From Microbacterium hatanonis (lineage in GTDB: Bacteria; Actinomycetota; Actinomycetes; Actinomycetales; Microbacteriaceae): a stretch of DNA of 64,000 nt. Made by a program: the position numbers and the translations under genes. Positions 8,769 to 17,302 of this stretch are shown here, piece by piece; the stretch's first letter is position 1, and every line of letters begins with the position of its first letter. Location: NCBI RefSeq assembly GCF_008017415.1, contig NZ_VRSV01000002.1, forward strand, positions 806,001 to 870,000, read 5' to 3'. The notes below the pieces were generated by a model, which made no database searches, had not been told where the DNA came from, and saw nothing but the letters and a program-made list of their open reading frames with translations.

Positions 8769-9566
8769 ATGCCCAAGCCCCGGATCATGAAGCTGCTGCC
8801 GTGGATCGTCACGCCGGCCCTCATCATCGTCATCATCGCCGTCTGGCAGATCCTCGTGACCTCCCTCGAGGTGAATCCGCTGGTCTTCCCGCCGCCGCTC
8901 GCCGTCGGCGAGGCCCTCGTCATCCTCCTGGGCGACGGCGGCACGTGGGAAGAGGTCGGCGTGACCGTCCTCGAGATCATCGTCGGGTTCGCGATCGCCG
9001 TCGTCAGCGGGATCATCGTCGGCGTGGTGCTCGGCAAGCTCCCGTGGCTCGAGGTCAGCATCCGTCCCCTCATCGTCGCGGCCCAGGTCGCTCCGAAGGT
9101 CGCCTTCATCCCGCTCTTCGTGATCTGGTTCGGCTTCGGCATCACCTCGAAGGTGCTGCTCGCAGCGCTCCTCGCCTTCTTCCCCGTCATGCTGAACGTG
9201 CTGCTGGGCGTCCGCTCGGTCGAGCAGGGGCAGCGCGAGGTGATGCGCAGCATCAGCGCGAGCCGCGCGCAGACCTTCCTCCAGCTGGAGATGCGCAGCC
9301 TTCAGCCGTACCTCTTCGCCGGGATGGAGGTCGCGATCGTGCTCGCGACGATCGGTGCGATCGTGGGAGAGTACCTCGGCGGCAGCGTGGGGCTCGGGGC
9401 GATGGTGGTGAGGGCGATGAGCTCTCTGGATGCGGCGAGGACGTTCGCACTCATCATCCTGCTCTCGCTCATCGGGCTCGTGCTCTATCTGATCGTCAAC
9501 GAGGCCAAGCGCTTCGTGATCCCCTGGCACGAGTCGGTCTACGGCCTGCGCGAAGCGACGGCCTGA
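8769..9566 (+). CDS. NitT/TauT-type ABC transporter permease
   Basis: A 265-residue integral membrane protein with about six hydrophobic segments and the inner-membrane-permease EAA-like loop around residues 150-175 (SAS RAQTFLQLEM region). It begins one base after the ATPase stop. The FPPPLAVGEAL segment after the first membrane helix is characteristic of SsuC/TauC-type permeases. Confidence 0.9.
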   Translation: MPKPRIMKLLPWIVTPALIIVIIAVWQILVTSLEVNPLVFPPPLAVGEALVILLGDGGTWEEVGVTVLEIIVGFAIAVVSGIIVGVVLGKLPWLEVSIRPLIVAAQVAPKVAFIPLFVIWFGFGITSKVLLAALLAFFPVMLNVLLGVRSVEQGQREVMRSISASRAQTFLQLEMRSLQPYLFAGMEVAIVLATIGAIVGEYLGGSVGLGAMVVRAMSSLDAARTFALIILLSLIGLVLYLIVNEAKRFVIPWHESVYGLREATA

Positions 9567-9571
9567 CGCCC

Positions 9572-10855
9572 GTGTTCCTCACCGACGAGGAGAAGGGCAT
9601 GCGCGACGGGGCCGAGGGCGGAGCGGTCGCCGCGGCGATGGATCTGCTGATCCGCTACGGCGAAGCCCTCGGCGCGGAGCGGCTGTGCGAGACGCGCAAC
9701 GTCGCGGGCACGATGACCCAGCCCTCGCCGGCCAAGGCGAAGCTCGTGGAGGAGGGCGGCTGGGCGAAGTCGTTCGCGGTCATCAACCTCGACTGCGACG
9801 ACGACATCGAGATCCCCCGCATGAAGGTGCCGACGTGCCAACTGCAGCACGGCTTCGGCAAGGACGCGTCGGGACTCACGTCGTATCCCGAGCAGTCGAT
9901 CGTGCTGCAGGGCGACGCCGAGTCGTACTTCAGCGAGCGCGGTGTCAACATCCTCGCCACCTGCACTCCGTATCAGGTGGGCAACATCCCGGTGCGGGGC
10001 GAGCACTGCGCCTGGATGGAGTCGTCGGCGGTGGTCTACTGCAACTCCGTGCTCGGGGCCCGGACGAACTGCGAAGGGGGCGCCTCCACGGGCGCCGCCG
10101 GGCTGACCGGCCGCATCCCCTACTGGGGGAACCACCTCCCCGAGAACCGCTTCGGCACGCACCATCTCGTCGCGGGCGTGCCCGTCGACGACTTCCAGGA
10201 GTGGGGGATGCTGGGGTACTTCGTCGGCGATGCGGTGCAGGAGGGGCGACCCGTGATCACGGGCGAGCTCGTGAACCCCGACCTGGCCGACCTGAAGCAC
10301 TTCGGGGCGGCGACGGCCACCGCCGGCGGCGTCGAGATCTACCACATCCCCGGCGTCACGCCCGAGGCGACGTCGCTCGAGGCCGCCTTCGGCGGTGCGG
10401 CCGTCCCGGAACCCCTCGTCTACGGCGAGGCCGAACGCCGCCTGGTCTACGAGACCCTCAACGACCAGGGGGAGTCGACCGACGTCGACTTCATCCTCCT
10501 CGGGTGCCCGCATGCCTCGCTCGACCAGCTCGAGCGCGTCGCCCGACGCCTCGAGGGCCGCCGCATCCACTCCGACACCGAGCTGTGGGTGATGACGCCG
10601 GCGGCGATCCGCACCATGGCCGATCGCAGCGGCTACACCCGGGCGATCGAGCGGGCCGGCGGTCGCGTCCTCACCGACTCGTGCCCGGCCATGTCGAAGG
10701 CCGCCCCCGACGGAACCCGCGTGATGGCGACCGACTCGGCCAAGCAGGTGCACTACCTGCCGGCCATCCTGGGCATCGAGGGCTGGTTCGGCACCCTGGA
10801 GGAGTGCGTGGATGCGGCGATCACCGGCACCTGGCGAGGCGAGCTCTCGCGATGA
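9572..10855 (+). CDS. Aconitase X, large (catalytic) subunit
   Basis: A 427-residue AcnX catalytic-domain protein, an Fe-S dehydratase relative. The N terminus reads (V)FLTDEEKGM, the usual family start, so the GTG at 9572 is preferred over the ATG at 9599. Conserved cysteine segments include ATCTPYQVGN, GEHCAWMESS, RTNCEGGAS and GCPHAS. Characterised relatives dehydrate cis-3-hydroxyproline or, in archaea, phosphomevalonate; neither is indicated by the neighbours here. It lies five bases after an importer permease and overlaps its small subunit (ATGA), implying that the imported compound or a derivative is its substrate. Confidence 0.88.
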   Translation: MFLTDEEKGMRDGAEGGAVAAAMDLLIRYGEALGAERLCETRNVAGTMTQPSPAKAKLVEEGGWAKSFAVINLDCDDDIEIPRMKVPTCQLQHGFGKDASGLTSYPEQSIVLQGDAESYFSERGVNILATCTPYQVGNIPVRGEHCAWMESSAVVYCNSVLGARTNCEGGASTGAAGLTGRIPYWGNHLPENRFGTHHLVAGVPVDDFQEWGMLGYFVGDAVQEGRPVITGELVNPDLADLKHFGAATATAGGVEIYHIPGVTPEATSLEAAFGGAAVPEPLVYGEAERRLVYETLNDQGESTDVDFILLGCPHASLDQLERVARRLEGRRIHSDTELWVMTPAAIRTMADRSGYTRAIERAGGRVLTDSCPAMSKAAPDGTRVMATDSAKQVHYLPAILGIEGWFGTLEECVDAAITGTWRGELSR

Positions 10856-11277
10856 CCGCTCCCGACGAGACCTTCACCGGTCGAGCGATCGTCGCCGGCA
10901 TCACCGAGGGCGAGGCCCTCGTCTCGACCGAGACGATCTCGGGGTTCGGCGGGATCGACCCCTCGAAGGGCACTGTCATCGAGCCGCGACACGAGCTGTT
11001 CGGCGTCTGCTTCACCGACAAGGTGCTCGTCTTCCCCGGCGCGAAGGGCTCGTCGGGCTGGTCGGGGTTCTTCCAGAGCACCCGCCTCATGGGCACGGCG
11101 CCGCGCGCGATGGTCTTCAACGTCATGACCACGAAGGCCGTGCTGGGCGCGATCGTCACCCGTGTTCCGAGCGTGGTCGAGTGCACCCCCGACCCCGTGG
11201 CCGCGATCCGCACCGGCGACTGGGTGCGCGTGGACGGCGACCGCGGCGTCGTGACGATCCTGCGTCGAGCCGCTTAG
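10852..11277 (+). CDS. Aconitase X, small (swivel) subunit
   Basis: A 141-residue swivel-domain protein of the DUF126/AcnX small-subunit type. The LVFPGAKGSSGWSG stretch and a following strand-rich region fit the phosphate/carboxylate-binding swivel domain that completes the active site of the two-subunit enzyme. The ATG overlaps the TGA of the large subunit, as expected for a stoichiometric heterodimer. Confidence 0.88.
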   Translation: MTAPDETFTGRAIVAGITEGEALVSTETISGFGGIDPSKGTVIEPRHELFGVCFTDKVLVFPGAKGSSGWSGFFQSTRLMGTAPRAMVFNVMTTKAVLGAIVTRVPSVVECTPDPVAAIRTGDWVRVDGDRGVVTILRRAA

Positions 11278-11375
11278 GCCCGCGCTGCCGTCCTGCGCGC
11301 AGCACGTGAGACCTCCTCCCGTCGTGGCGGCGAGGGGCGGATGCTGCGGTCGCGGTGGTGTGGCACGATGCGGTC

Positions 11376-11771
11376 ATGAGGAGCCACCACGTCAGCCGCG
11401 TCATCGCCGCATCTCCCGTTTCGGTGTACGAGTTCGCCCGCGACGTCGAGAACCTCCCGCGATGGGCGGCCGGTCTCGCGCAATCCGAGGTCGTGCGAGA
11501 CGGCGACGCGTTGATCGTCGAATCTCCCATGGGTCGGGTGAGGGTCCGTTTCGTCGAGAGGAACACCCTCGGCGTCCTGGATCACGACGTGACGCTGCCG
11601 TCCGGAACCGTGGTGACGAACCCCGTCCGGGTGCTCGCGCACCCGGAGGGGGCCGAGGTGATCTTCACCGTCCGCCAGATCGAGCTCGACGACGCGGAGT
11701 TCGCTCGCGATATCGAGATGGTCGTCGCCGACCTGGCACGTCTCGAGCGCGAGGTCGTCGCGCAGGCGTGA
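11376..11771 (+). CDS. SRPBCC/polyketide-cyclase-like ligand-binding protein
   Basis: A 131-residue START/SRPBCC-fold protein with the typical N-terminal strand and kinked helix (VIAASPVSVYEFARDVENLP) that form a hydrophobic pocket. The family binds small hydrophobic ligands and seldom reveals its role from sequence. The ATG at 11376 is chosen because the fold starts with SHHVSRVI; an in-frame ATG at 11355 would add seven residues. It is the last rightward gene before a convergent operon and has about 100 bp of its own upstream sequence. Confidence 0.7.
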   Translation: MRSHHVSRVIAASPVSVYEFARDVENLPRWAAGLAQSEVVRDGDALIVESPMGRVRVRFVERNTLGVLDHDVTLPSGTVVTNPVRVLAHPEGAEVIFTVRQIELDDAEFARDIEMVVADLARLEREVVAQA

Positions 11772-11779
11772 CCCCTCCT

Positions 11780-11817
11780 CGCGCCGAGAATCGGTGCGGC
11801 GAGCGGGACTCGGCGCG
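11780..11817. terminator. Possible bidirectional terminator
   Basis: CGCGCCGAG at 11780 pairs perfectly with CTCGGCGCG at 11809 between two convergent genes. The 20-base loop makes it a weak candidate. Confidence 0.4.
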
Positions 11818-11857
11818 CCGCGGTGGTTCTGGTGAGCGCGAGCGAGTGTGCTCCGGC

Positions 11858-13210
11858 CTAGACGGCGACGGTGAGGTCGGTGCCGAGATAGGCGCCGTCG
11901 GTCGCGAGCTGCGCCTGGAGCGCCGCGACATCGATGCCCGCAGCATCCGTCCCACCCGACAGGGCGAGCGCGGCGGCCGTGCCGGCCGCCTGGCCCATCG
12001 CGAAACACGGCCCGGTGACCCGGCCCGACGACTGACCGCCCTGCGTCATCGACGCCGACCGACCCACCACGAGCAGGTTGCCCACCTGCTGCGGCACGAT
12101 CATGCGGTACGGCAGCTGGTGGAATCCGCGGCTTCCTTCGGGGGCGAAGCGGAACTCGACGTCTCCGGCGACGTGCGCCTCGACGGGCCAGCCGTTGACG
12201 CCGATCGTGTCGTCGAAGTCGGCGTTGCCGAGCACGTCGTCCTGGGTCAGCTGGTAGCCGCCGACGATGCGACGCGTCTCGCGGATGCCGATCTGGGGCG
12301 CGATGTCGACGACGTACGAGTCCTGGAAACCGGGGGTGCGCTCGCGGATGAAGGCGAACGTCTCCTTCACCTGCTGGCGCCCCTGGATCTCGCCATGGGT
12401 GAGCTGGCGCACATCGGTGCCGTCGACGGCGCTGCCGTCATCGTTGTGGAGCTGGGTGAGGTTCGACCTCCACTCCAGGGGGTTGCGCTGCGGACGCACG
12501 ATCGGCTTCTTGCGCGGGAACGAATGGGTCCCCGCCGCCTCGGCCTCCTCCATGAGCCGGCGGATGGTCTTCCACGCCTCGCCCGCCTCTTCGGGATGCA
12601 CACCGTTGATGCGGAACATCAGCGACGGGAAGAGCAGCTCGGGGGAGCGCTCGTAGGGAGCCCCCGACCAGGCGGCGATATCGGCGTCGCCCGATCCGTC
12701 GATGAAGAAGCGGGCGCGGACGGCGCTCCGGCCAGATTTTGACTCCAGCACGACGGCGTCGATCGTGGTCTCGTCGGCCATGACGACGTCGACCGCGGTC
12801 GCGTGGAACAGCAGCTCGGCCCCCGCCGCCAGCACGAGTTCGTCGGCGGCGATCTTGTACGCCGAGATGTCGAACGACACCGCCATGATGCGGTTCTCGA
12901 TCGTCAGGTGAGGGGTGTTCAACCCGTCGAGAGCGGTGAGGCGGTCGAGCAGCTCGTCGACGAATCCGTGGACGACGAGGCGGTCCTCCCCGAAGACGCG
13001 GGCGTGCAGACCGCAGAACGTACTGAGCCCGCCCATCGTGCCCGCACCTCCGAGGAAGCCGTAGCGCTCGACGAGCAACGTCGACATGCCGGCTCGAGCG
13101 GCGGCGGTCGCCGCGAGAAGACCCGCGGGCCCGCCCCCGATCACGACCACGTCGTACTCGCCGATCACGGGGACCGCGCGCGCGGGAAGGTGGATGGTGG
13201 AGGAGGTCAT
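11858..13210 (-). CDS. FAD-dependent oxidoreductase (FAD_oxidored type)
   Basis: A 450-residue flavoprotein with a Rossmann dinucleotide motif VVIGGGPAGLLAA at residues 21-33 followed by ERYGFLGGAGTMGG, the hallmark of the FAD_oxidored family. A second FAD contact is NLLVVGRSASMTQGG near the C terminus. No signal peptide is present. Proteins of this family oxidise hydroxy or amino acids in catabolic clusters; the exact substrate is unknown. Its ATG overlaps the TGA of the IlvD-type dehydratase, with which it forms a two-gene operon. Confidence 0.84.
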   Translation of the reverse strand: MTSSTIHLPARAVPVIGEYDVVVIGGGPAGLLAATAAARAGMSTLLVERYGFLGGAGTMGGLSTFCGLHARVFGEDRLVVHGFVDELLDRLTALDGLNTPHLTIENRIMAVSFDISAYKIAADELVLAAGAELLFHATAVDVVMADETTIDAVVLESKSGRSAVRARFFIDGSGDADIAAWSGAPYERSPELLFPSLMFRINGVHPEEAGEAWKTIRRLMEEAEAAGTHSFPRKKPIVRPQRNPLEWRSNLTQLHNDDGSAVDGTDVRQLTHGEIQGRQQVKETFAFIRERTPGFQDSYVVDIAPQIGIRETRRIVGGYQLTQDDVLGNADFDDTIGVNGWPVEAHVAGDVEFRFAPEGSRGFHQLPYRMIVPQQVGNLLVVGRSASMTQGGQSSGRVTGPCFAMGQAAGTAAALALSGGTDAAGIDVAALQAQLATDGAYLGTDLTVAV

Positions 13211-14937
13211 ACCGTTTCCTTCGTTCGCTGTTCGGAGGTCTTCTCGCAGGTGCTGCGCCCGGGGCGGGCGCACAGGACGGCGCCGCAGGAGAGGGGCTGC
13301 ACGAGCTGTTCGTACTGGTCGAGCATTCCGCCGCCGGTGTCGCGGTCGACCGGCGCCGAATAGGGCGGACGGGCCGCCAGCTCGGCGGGATCGACGAGCA
13401 GGTCGACCCGGCCCTCCGCGAGATCGATGTCGATCATGTCGTCGTCTCGGACCAGCCCCAGCGGGGCGCCGGGAGCGGCCGCCTCGGGGGAGACCTCGCC
13501 GACGGAGACGCCCTGGTTGACCAGGCCGCTGAACTGGCCGTCGGTCACGAGCGCGACGCTGTCGGCGAGCCCCCGCGCGTGCAGGGCGAAGATGAACGCC
13601 GAGGTGAGTCCCATACCGGGGGCTCCCGAGACCCCGATGCCGCGGATGACGGCGACGTCGCCCTCCCGCAGACGGCCGCTGGATATGCCGGCGATCGCCT
13701 CCTCGCGGTTGGCGAACACCCGTGCGGGCCCGGTGAAGCGGTGCGGGCCGGGGTCGGGGACCGGACGCTTGGCGACCGCGCCGCCGGGCGCGAGCGTGCC
13801 GCGCAGCACCGAGATCGCCGGGTCGGTGCCGAAGGGGTGGTCGAGGGAGCGGATGACGGTGCCCTCCGCGGGGGCGGCCGACTCCAGCGCCTCGCCCATC
13901 GTCTGTCCGGTCACGGTGAGTCGATCGAGGTCGAGCAGCGGGCGGAGCTCGCGGAGCATCGTGGCCGCGCCCCCGGCGTCCTCGTAGTCCTCGACGAGCC
14001 ACGGGCCGTTGGGCCGGACCGATGCGAGGAGGGGGGTCTGGCGTCCGAGGACCCGGAATGCCTCCCACACGTCGACGTCGATCCCCGACTCCACCGCGAT
14101 CGCCTGGAGGTGCTTGATCGTGTTCATCGAGCCTCCGACGGCGAGCATCGCCCGCACGGCGTTCAGGATCGACCCGGCCGTGATGATGTCGCGCGGGCGC
14201 ACGTCGCGCTCGACCATGTCGGCCAGGGCCGCGGCCGACCGGCGCACGGCATCCCACATGCGTTCGCTGTTCGCGCGCACGGGCGTCGACCCCGGCACGG
14301 CCATGCCGAGGGCCTCGGCGACGACGTGCATCGAGTTGGCGGTGGCCATCCCCGCGCACACGCCCGGCCCGAGGATCGCGTCGTCGGCGAGTTCTTCGAG
14401 GTCGTCGACGGGCTCGCCCGTCACGGCAGACTTCGCCGCGAGCAGGAAGACCTCCTCGACGTCGGCCTCGCGCCCCTCGGCGCGGCCCGAATGCTGGTAG
14501 CCGCACGCGACGACCACGGTCGGGATGTTCAGACGCCCGGCGGCCATCAGGTGCGCGGGAGTGGTCTTGTCGCACGAGCTGAGGCAGATCATCGCGTCGA
14601 GCTTCGCGCCCTCGACGGCCGCCTCGATGTCGTCGACGATGAGGTCGCGGCTGGGCAGGATGTAGCGTCCCGCCCGACCGGCGCTGGTGACGAAGTCGCT
14701 CGGGGCGGTCGTGCGGATCTCGAACGGCAGCATCCCCTGCGCGCGGAGCTCCGCTTTGAGGACCGGCACGATCTCGTCGAGGTGGGCGTAGCAGGCGGCG
14801 AGCTCGGACGAGGTGTTGACGATCGCGACCTTCGGCTTGCGCAGGTCGGAGGCGGGGATCCCGAGCGAGACCCAGTGGGCGCGCCGGGCGATTCCCAGAG
14901 CGGAGGTGGGGGGCAGGTTGCTGCGCAGTTCGGGCAT
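13207..14937 (-). CDS. IlvD/Edd-family Fe-S dehydratase
   Basis: A 576-residue dehydratase. Three cysteines that bind the Fe-S cluster in this family are visible: C49 in SELAACYAH, C122 in LSSCDKTTP and C194 in GPGVCAGMATANSM. The family removes water from 2,3-dihydroxy acids such as dihydroxyisovalerate, gluconate or pentonates; catabolic context argues against a branched-chain biosynthetic ilvD. The start at 14937 (MPELRSNLPPTSA) is preferred over an upstream in-frame extension. A palindrome at 15061 lies 31 bp from TACGTT on this strand, giving a likely regulated promoter. Confidence 0.85.
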   Translation of the reverse strand: MPELRSNLPPTSALGIARRAHWVSLGIPASDLRKPKVAIVNTSSELAACYAHLDEIVPVLKAELRAQGMLPFEIRTTAPSDFVTSAGRAGRYILPSRDLIVDDIEAAVEGAKLDAMICLSSCDKTTPAHLMAAGRLNIPTVVVACGYQHSGRAEGREADVEEVFLLAAKSAVTGEPVDDLEELADDAILGPGVCAGMATANSMHVVAEALGMAVPGSTPVRANSERMWDAVRRSAAALADMVERDVRPRDIITAGSILNAVRAMLAVGGSMNTIKHLQAIAVESGIDVDVWEAFRVLGRQTPLLASVRPNGPWLVEDYEDAGGAATMLRELRPLLDLDRLTVTGQTMGEALESAAPAEGTVIRSLDHPFGTDPAISVLRGTLAPGGAVAKRPVPDPGPHRFTGPARVFANREEAIAGISSGRLREGDVAVIRGIGVSGAPGMGLTSAFIFALHARGLADSVALVTDGQFSGLVNQGVSVGEVSPEAAAPGAPLGLVRDDDMIDIDLAEGRVDLLVDPAELAARPPYSAPVDRDTGGGMLDQYEQLVQPLSCGAVLCARPGRSTCEKTSEQRTKETV

Positions 14938-15060
14938 CGTCGTCCTCGATCTCAGCCGTGCCGACCGCACCGCGTCGGCGCGGTCGTTGTCAGCGATCGC
15001 GGGGAGTGCCGATCGCCGCACCCAACGTACGTCGGCCGGGCCGCAGCATCCGCCCCTCTT

Positions 15061-15075
15061 TTCCACTCAGCGGAA
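15061..15075. promoter_or_regulatory. Putative IclR operator, site C1
   Basis: TTCCACTCAGCGGAA, a 15-bp palindrome with one mismatch, lies between the divergent IlvD-type and amidohydrolase genes. On the minus strand TACGTT (15024-15029) begins after a 31-bp gap. Confidence 0.6.
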
Positions 15076-15118
15076 GCCGTTCGGCGAAGTCGGGATCGGG
15101 CGCGCGGGCGTGCCCGGC

Positions 15119-15133
15119 TTCCATCAGGCGGAA
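15119..15133. promoter_or_regulatory. Putative IclR operator, site C2
   Basis: TTCCATCAGGCGGAA keeps the TTCC/GGAA ends but only weakly pairs inside. It is the second copy in the 271-bp divergent region and lies nearer the amidohydrolase at 15209. A poor hexamer, GAGAGT, lies 29 bp downstream. Confidence 0.4.
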
Positions 15134-15208
15134 GGATCGATGCCCCGACGCGGGTGTAGTCGGAGAGTGGTGGCGCCGGCCGACGGCAGACCTCGACGAG
15201 GAGGACGC

Positions 15209-16192
15209 ATGATCATCGATGCCCATGCCCATGTCATCCCGGGGGTCTTCCCTCCGGATGAGGGGTTGCCTGCGATGGAGCCGATCGAGGCCGACACGGC
15301 GAGGACGCTCGTGTTCGGTGCGACCCGGTTCCGCGCGCGCGCCGCGTTCTTCGAGGCCGAGAGCCGGATCGACGCGATGGATGCCTCGGGGGTCGATCAG
15401 GAGATCGTCTCGCCGATGCCCCCGCTGCTGAACACCGCCATCGACGCGCCCCTCGCCCGGGAGATCTCGCGCTACGTCAACGAGTCGGTGGCGGAACTCG
15501 TCGCCGGCAGCGGTGGCCGCATCCACGGACTGGGGATGGTCTCGCTGCAGGATCCCGATTCGGCCGCCGAGGAGCTCGGCACGGTCCGCGATCTCGGGCT
15601 CCGCGGCGTCGAGGTCCCCTCGAACGTGCGAGGGGTGGCGATCGGCGACGCCCGGTTCACCGACTTCTTCCGGGAGATAGACCGTCGTGGGCTGTCGGTG
15701 TTCGTCCACACCCTTCCGCGGGCCGACGAACCGGAGCTGCCCGCGGCGCTGCGCGGATCGATCGGCGTCGGCATCGAGGGGGCGCGCGCCGCATCCTCCC
15801 TGCTCTTCGGGGGCATGGCCGACAGCTGCCGGCTCGAACGCGTGCTCTTCAGTCATGCCGCCGGCGGCCTGCCGCTCATGCTGGCGCGCGCCGACTACTT
15901 CTGGTCGCAGCAGGACCCCGACACGCGATCGGCTGTGGCGCCGAGCGCCGTGGCGAGACGCTTTTACTACGACTCCATGCTCTTCGACCCGCGCGGGCTC
16001 CGCTTCGCGGTCGACTACCTCGGTGCCGACCGCCTGGTGCTCGGCACCGACTTCCCTGCCATGCCCCGACCGGGCGTGCTCGGTACCACGCTGTCGGGCC
16101 TGCAGCTGTCGGACGAGGACGCCGAGCGCATCGGATCCGCCAACGCGCTCGCGTTCCTCGACCTGGCCGAGGCTCTGATCGACGTGCCGTGA
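15209..16192 (+). CDS. Amidohydrolase/ACMSD-like metal-dependent enzyme
   Basis: A 327-residue Amidohydro_2 protein. Metal-binding residues are H6 and H8 in MIIDAHAHV, a histidine in FVHTLPR, another in FSHAAGG and the aspartate in LGTDFPAM. The layout resembles 2-amino-3-carboxymuconate-6-semialdehyde decarboxylase and related decarboxylases of aromatic and hydroxy acids, so decarboxylation is the most likely reaction. GAGGAGG precedes the ATG. It is divergent from the IlvD-type gene and 55 bp upstream of the IclR gene, with which it may be co-transcribed. Confidence 0.83.
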   Translation: MIIDAHAHVIPGVFPPDEGLPAMEPIEADTARTLVFGATRFRARAAFFEAESRIDAMDASGVDQEIVSPMPPLLNTAIDAPLAREISRYVNESVAELVAGSGGRIHGLGMVSLQDPDSAAEELGTVRDLGLRGVEVPSNVRGVAIGDARFTDFFREIDRRGLSVFVHTLPRADEPELPAALRGSIGVGIEGARAASSLLFGGMADSCRLERVLFSHAAGGLPLMLARADYFWSQQDPDTRSAVAPSAVARRFYYDSMLFDPRGLRFAVDYLGADRLVLGTDFPAMPRPGVLGTTLSGLQLSDEDAERIGSANALAFLDLAEALIDVP

Positions 16193-16247
16193 TGACGACG
16201 ATGAGAGCCCTGCCGGGCCGGGGCAGGTGCGGAGAAGGAGGATCGGG

Positions 16248-17075
16248 ATGGTTCTGGAGACCGTGACGGAGGAGCAGAACGCGAAACGGACGGCCGCCGC
16301 ACGCGTGCTCGCGGTGCTGGGCGCGTTCTCGCAGGGCGGTGGTGCGCTCACGCTGACGGAGATCAGCAGGTACGCCGATCTCTCCCTGACGACGGCTCAT
16401 CGGCTCGCCCACGAGGTGCTGGAATGGGGCGGCCTCGAGCTGGACGACGAGGGCCGGTACCGCCTGAGCCGGAAGATCCTGGATCTCGCGTCGTCGTCGA
16501 CCCGCGCGCTGCGCCTGCGCGAGAGCGCCCTGCCGCACATCTCGGACCTGCACCGGCTGACCGGCCTCACCGTGCATCTCGGAGTGCGTGACGGCGGCGA
16601 CGTGATGTACCTCGAGGCGCTGCGACCCCACTCGAACTATTCAGGCGAGAACCGCATGGGCGGTCGGATGCCGTTGCACGTGACCGCGACGGGGCTCGCG
16701 CTGCTCGCCTACGCCGAACCGGCGTTCGTGGACGACTATCTCTCCCGCCCACTGAAGCGGTTCACCTCGCACACCCTGGCCGATCCGGCCGCCGTCCGTG
16801 CGGCGCTCGAGGTCGCGAGGCGCAATCGGTTCGTCGTCGTGAGCCAGACCATCTCGCTCGGTGCGGGGGCTGTCGCCGCCCCGGTCTTCAGCGAGGACGG
16901 GAGCGTGGAGACCGTGGTCGGCACGGTGTACCTCATCGGACGAGACGATCCCGCGAAGCTCGTCGATCCGGTGCGCGCCGCGGCGACCCGCGTCGGGCAC
17001 GCGCTCGCCGAGCGCCGAACCCGTCCCCACCCGCGCACCGTCGACTTCAATCGGCGCAGCGCCGGCTTCTTCTGA
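16248..17075 (+). CDS. IclR-family transcriptional regulator of the catabolic island
   Basis: A 275-residue regulator with an N-terminal winged helix (about residues 18-75: LAVLGAFSQGG, LTLTEISRYADLSLTTAHRL) and a C-terminal GAF-like effector domain from about 95 to 260. The ATG at 16248 is chosen because GGAGAAGGAG precedes it; an upstream in-frame ATG lacks one. It sits near the centre of the set of palindromes at 4612, 6685, 15061, 15119, 17108 and 23775 and is the only IclR gene in the island, so it is the prime candidate to bind them. Effector unknown. Confidence 0.88.
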   Translation: MVLETVTEEQNAKRTAAARVLAVLGAFSQGGGALTLTEISRYADLSLTTAHRLAHEVLEWGGLELDDEGRYRLSRKILDLASSSTRALRLRESALPHISDLHRLTGLTVHLGVRDGGDVMYLEALRPHSNYSGENRMGGRMPLHVTATGLALLAYAEPAFVDDYLSRPLKRFTSHTLADPAAVRAALEVARRNRFVVVSQTISLGAGAVAAPVFSEDGSVETVVGTVYLIGRDDPAKLVDPVRAAATRVGHALAERRTRPHPRTVDFNRRSAGFF

Positions 17076-17107
17076 CGCCCTCCGGCCCGGCCTGCCGGCG
17101 ACCGACC

Positions 17108-17122
17108 TTCCGCCCGGCGGAA
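17108..17122. promoter_or_regulatory. Putative IclR operator, site D
   Basis: TTCCGCCCGGCGGAA is a perfect 15-bp palindrome upstream of the Dpp/Opp-type importer operon. It is the best-conserved copy of the shared motif. A weak hexamer, GAAGGT, follows after 31 bp. Confidence 0.6.
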
Positions 17123-17169
17123 CCGGGCGTTGGGACACCGAGAGGCCCGGGGCGAAGGTGAACCCACAC

Positions 17170-17183
17170 TTCACGAGCGTGAA
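17170..17183. promoter_or_regulatory. Second palindrome upstream of the importer operon
   Basis: TTCACGAGCGTGAA has six-base perfect arms and ends eight bases before the GAAGGAG ribosome-binding site of the leader reading frame. It could be an operator or a small RNA hairpin near the translation start. Confidence 0.35.
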
Positions 17184-17197
17184 TCGAAGGAGATCCG

Positions 17198-17302
17198 ATG
17201 CTCGCATTCCCCACCGCCCGTTCCGACGGTCCCGCGGAGCCCGACCGTCCGTGCCGCGGATGCTGCCGACCCTCCGCCCGTCGACGGGGAGCCCGATCGT
17301 GA
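17198..17302 (+). CDS. Possible 34-residue Cys/Arg leader peptide
   Basis: A short reading frame begins with ATG five bases after a strong GAAGGAG site. Its C-terminal half is rich in cysteine and arginine (CRGCCRPSARRR). Its TGA overlaps the GTG start of the permease at 17299, so translation of the two should be coupled. Cysteine-rich leader peptides control sulfur and cysteine genes in other actinobacteria by attenuation; a similar role here is inference. Chance occurrence cannot be excluded because the frame is short. Confidence 0.45.
   Translation: MLAFPTARSDGPAEPDRPCRGCCRPSARRRGARS

Noticed and set aside
11858..14575. A 905-codon leftward frame suggesting a fusion with the FAD oxidoreductase
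   Set aside because: Upstream of codon 455 it is an arginine-rich shadow of the IlvD-type gene. The flavoprotein starts at 13210.
13207..14937. Assignment of the dehydratase as biosynthetic ilvD
   Set aside because: The neighbours are catabolic and the gene pairs with an FAD oxidoreductase; sequence of the cysteine motifs alone cannot tell substrate, so the symbol was withheld.
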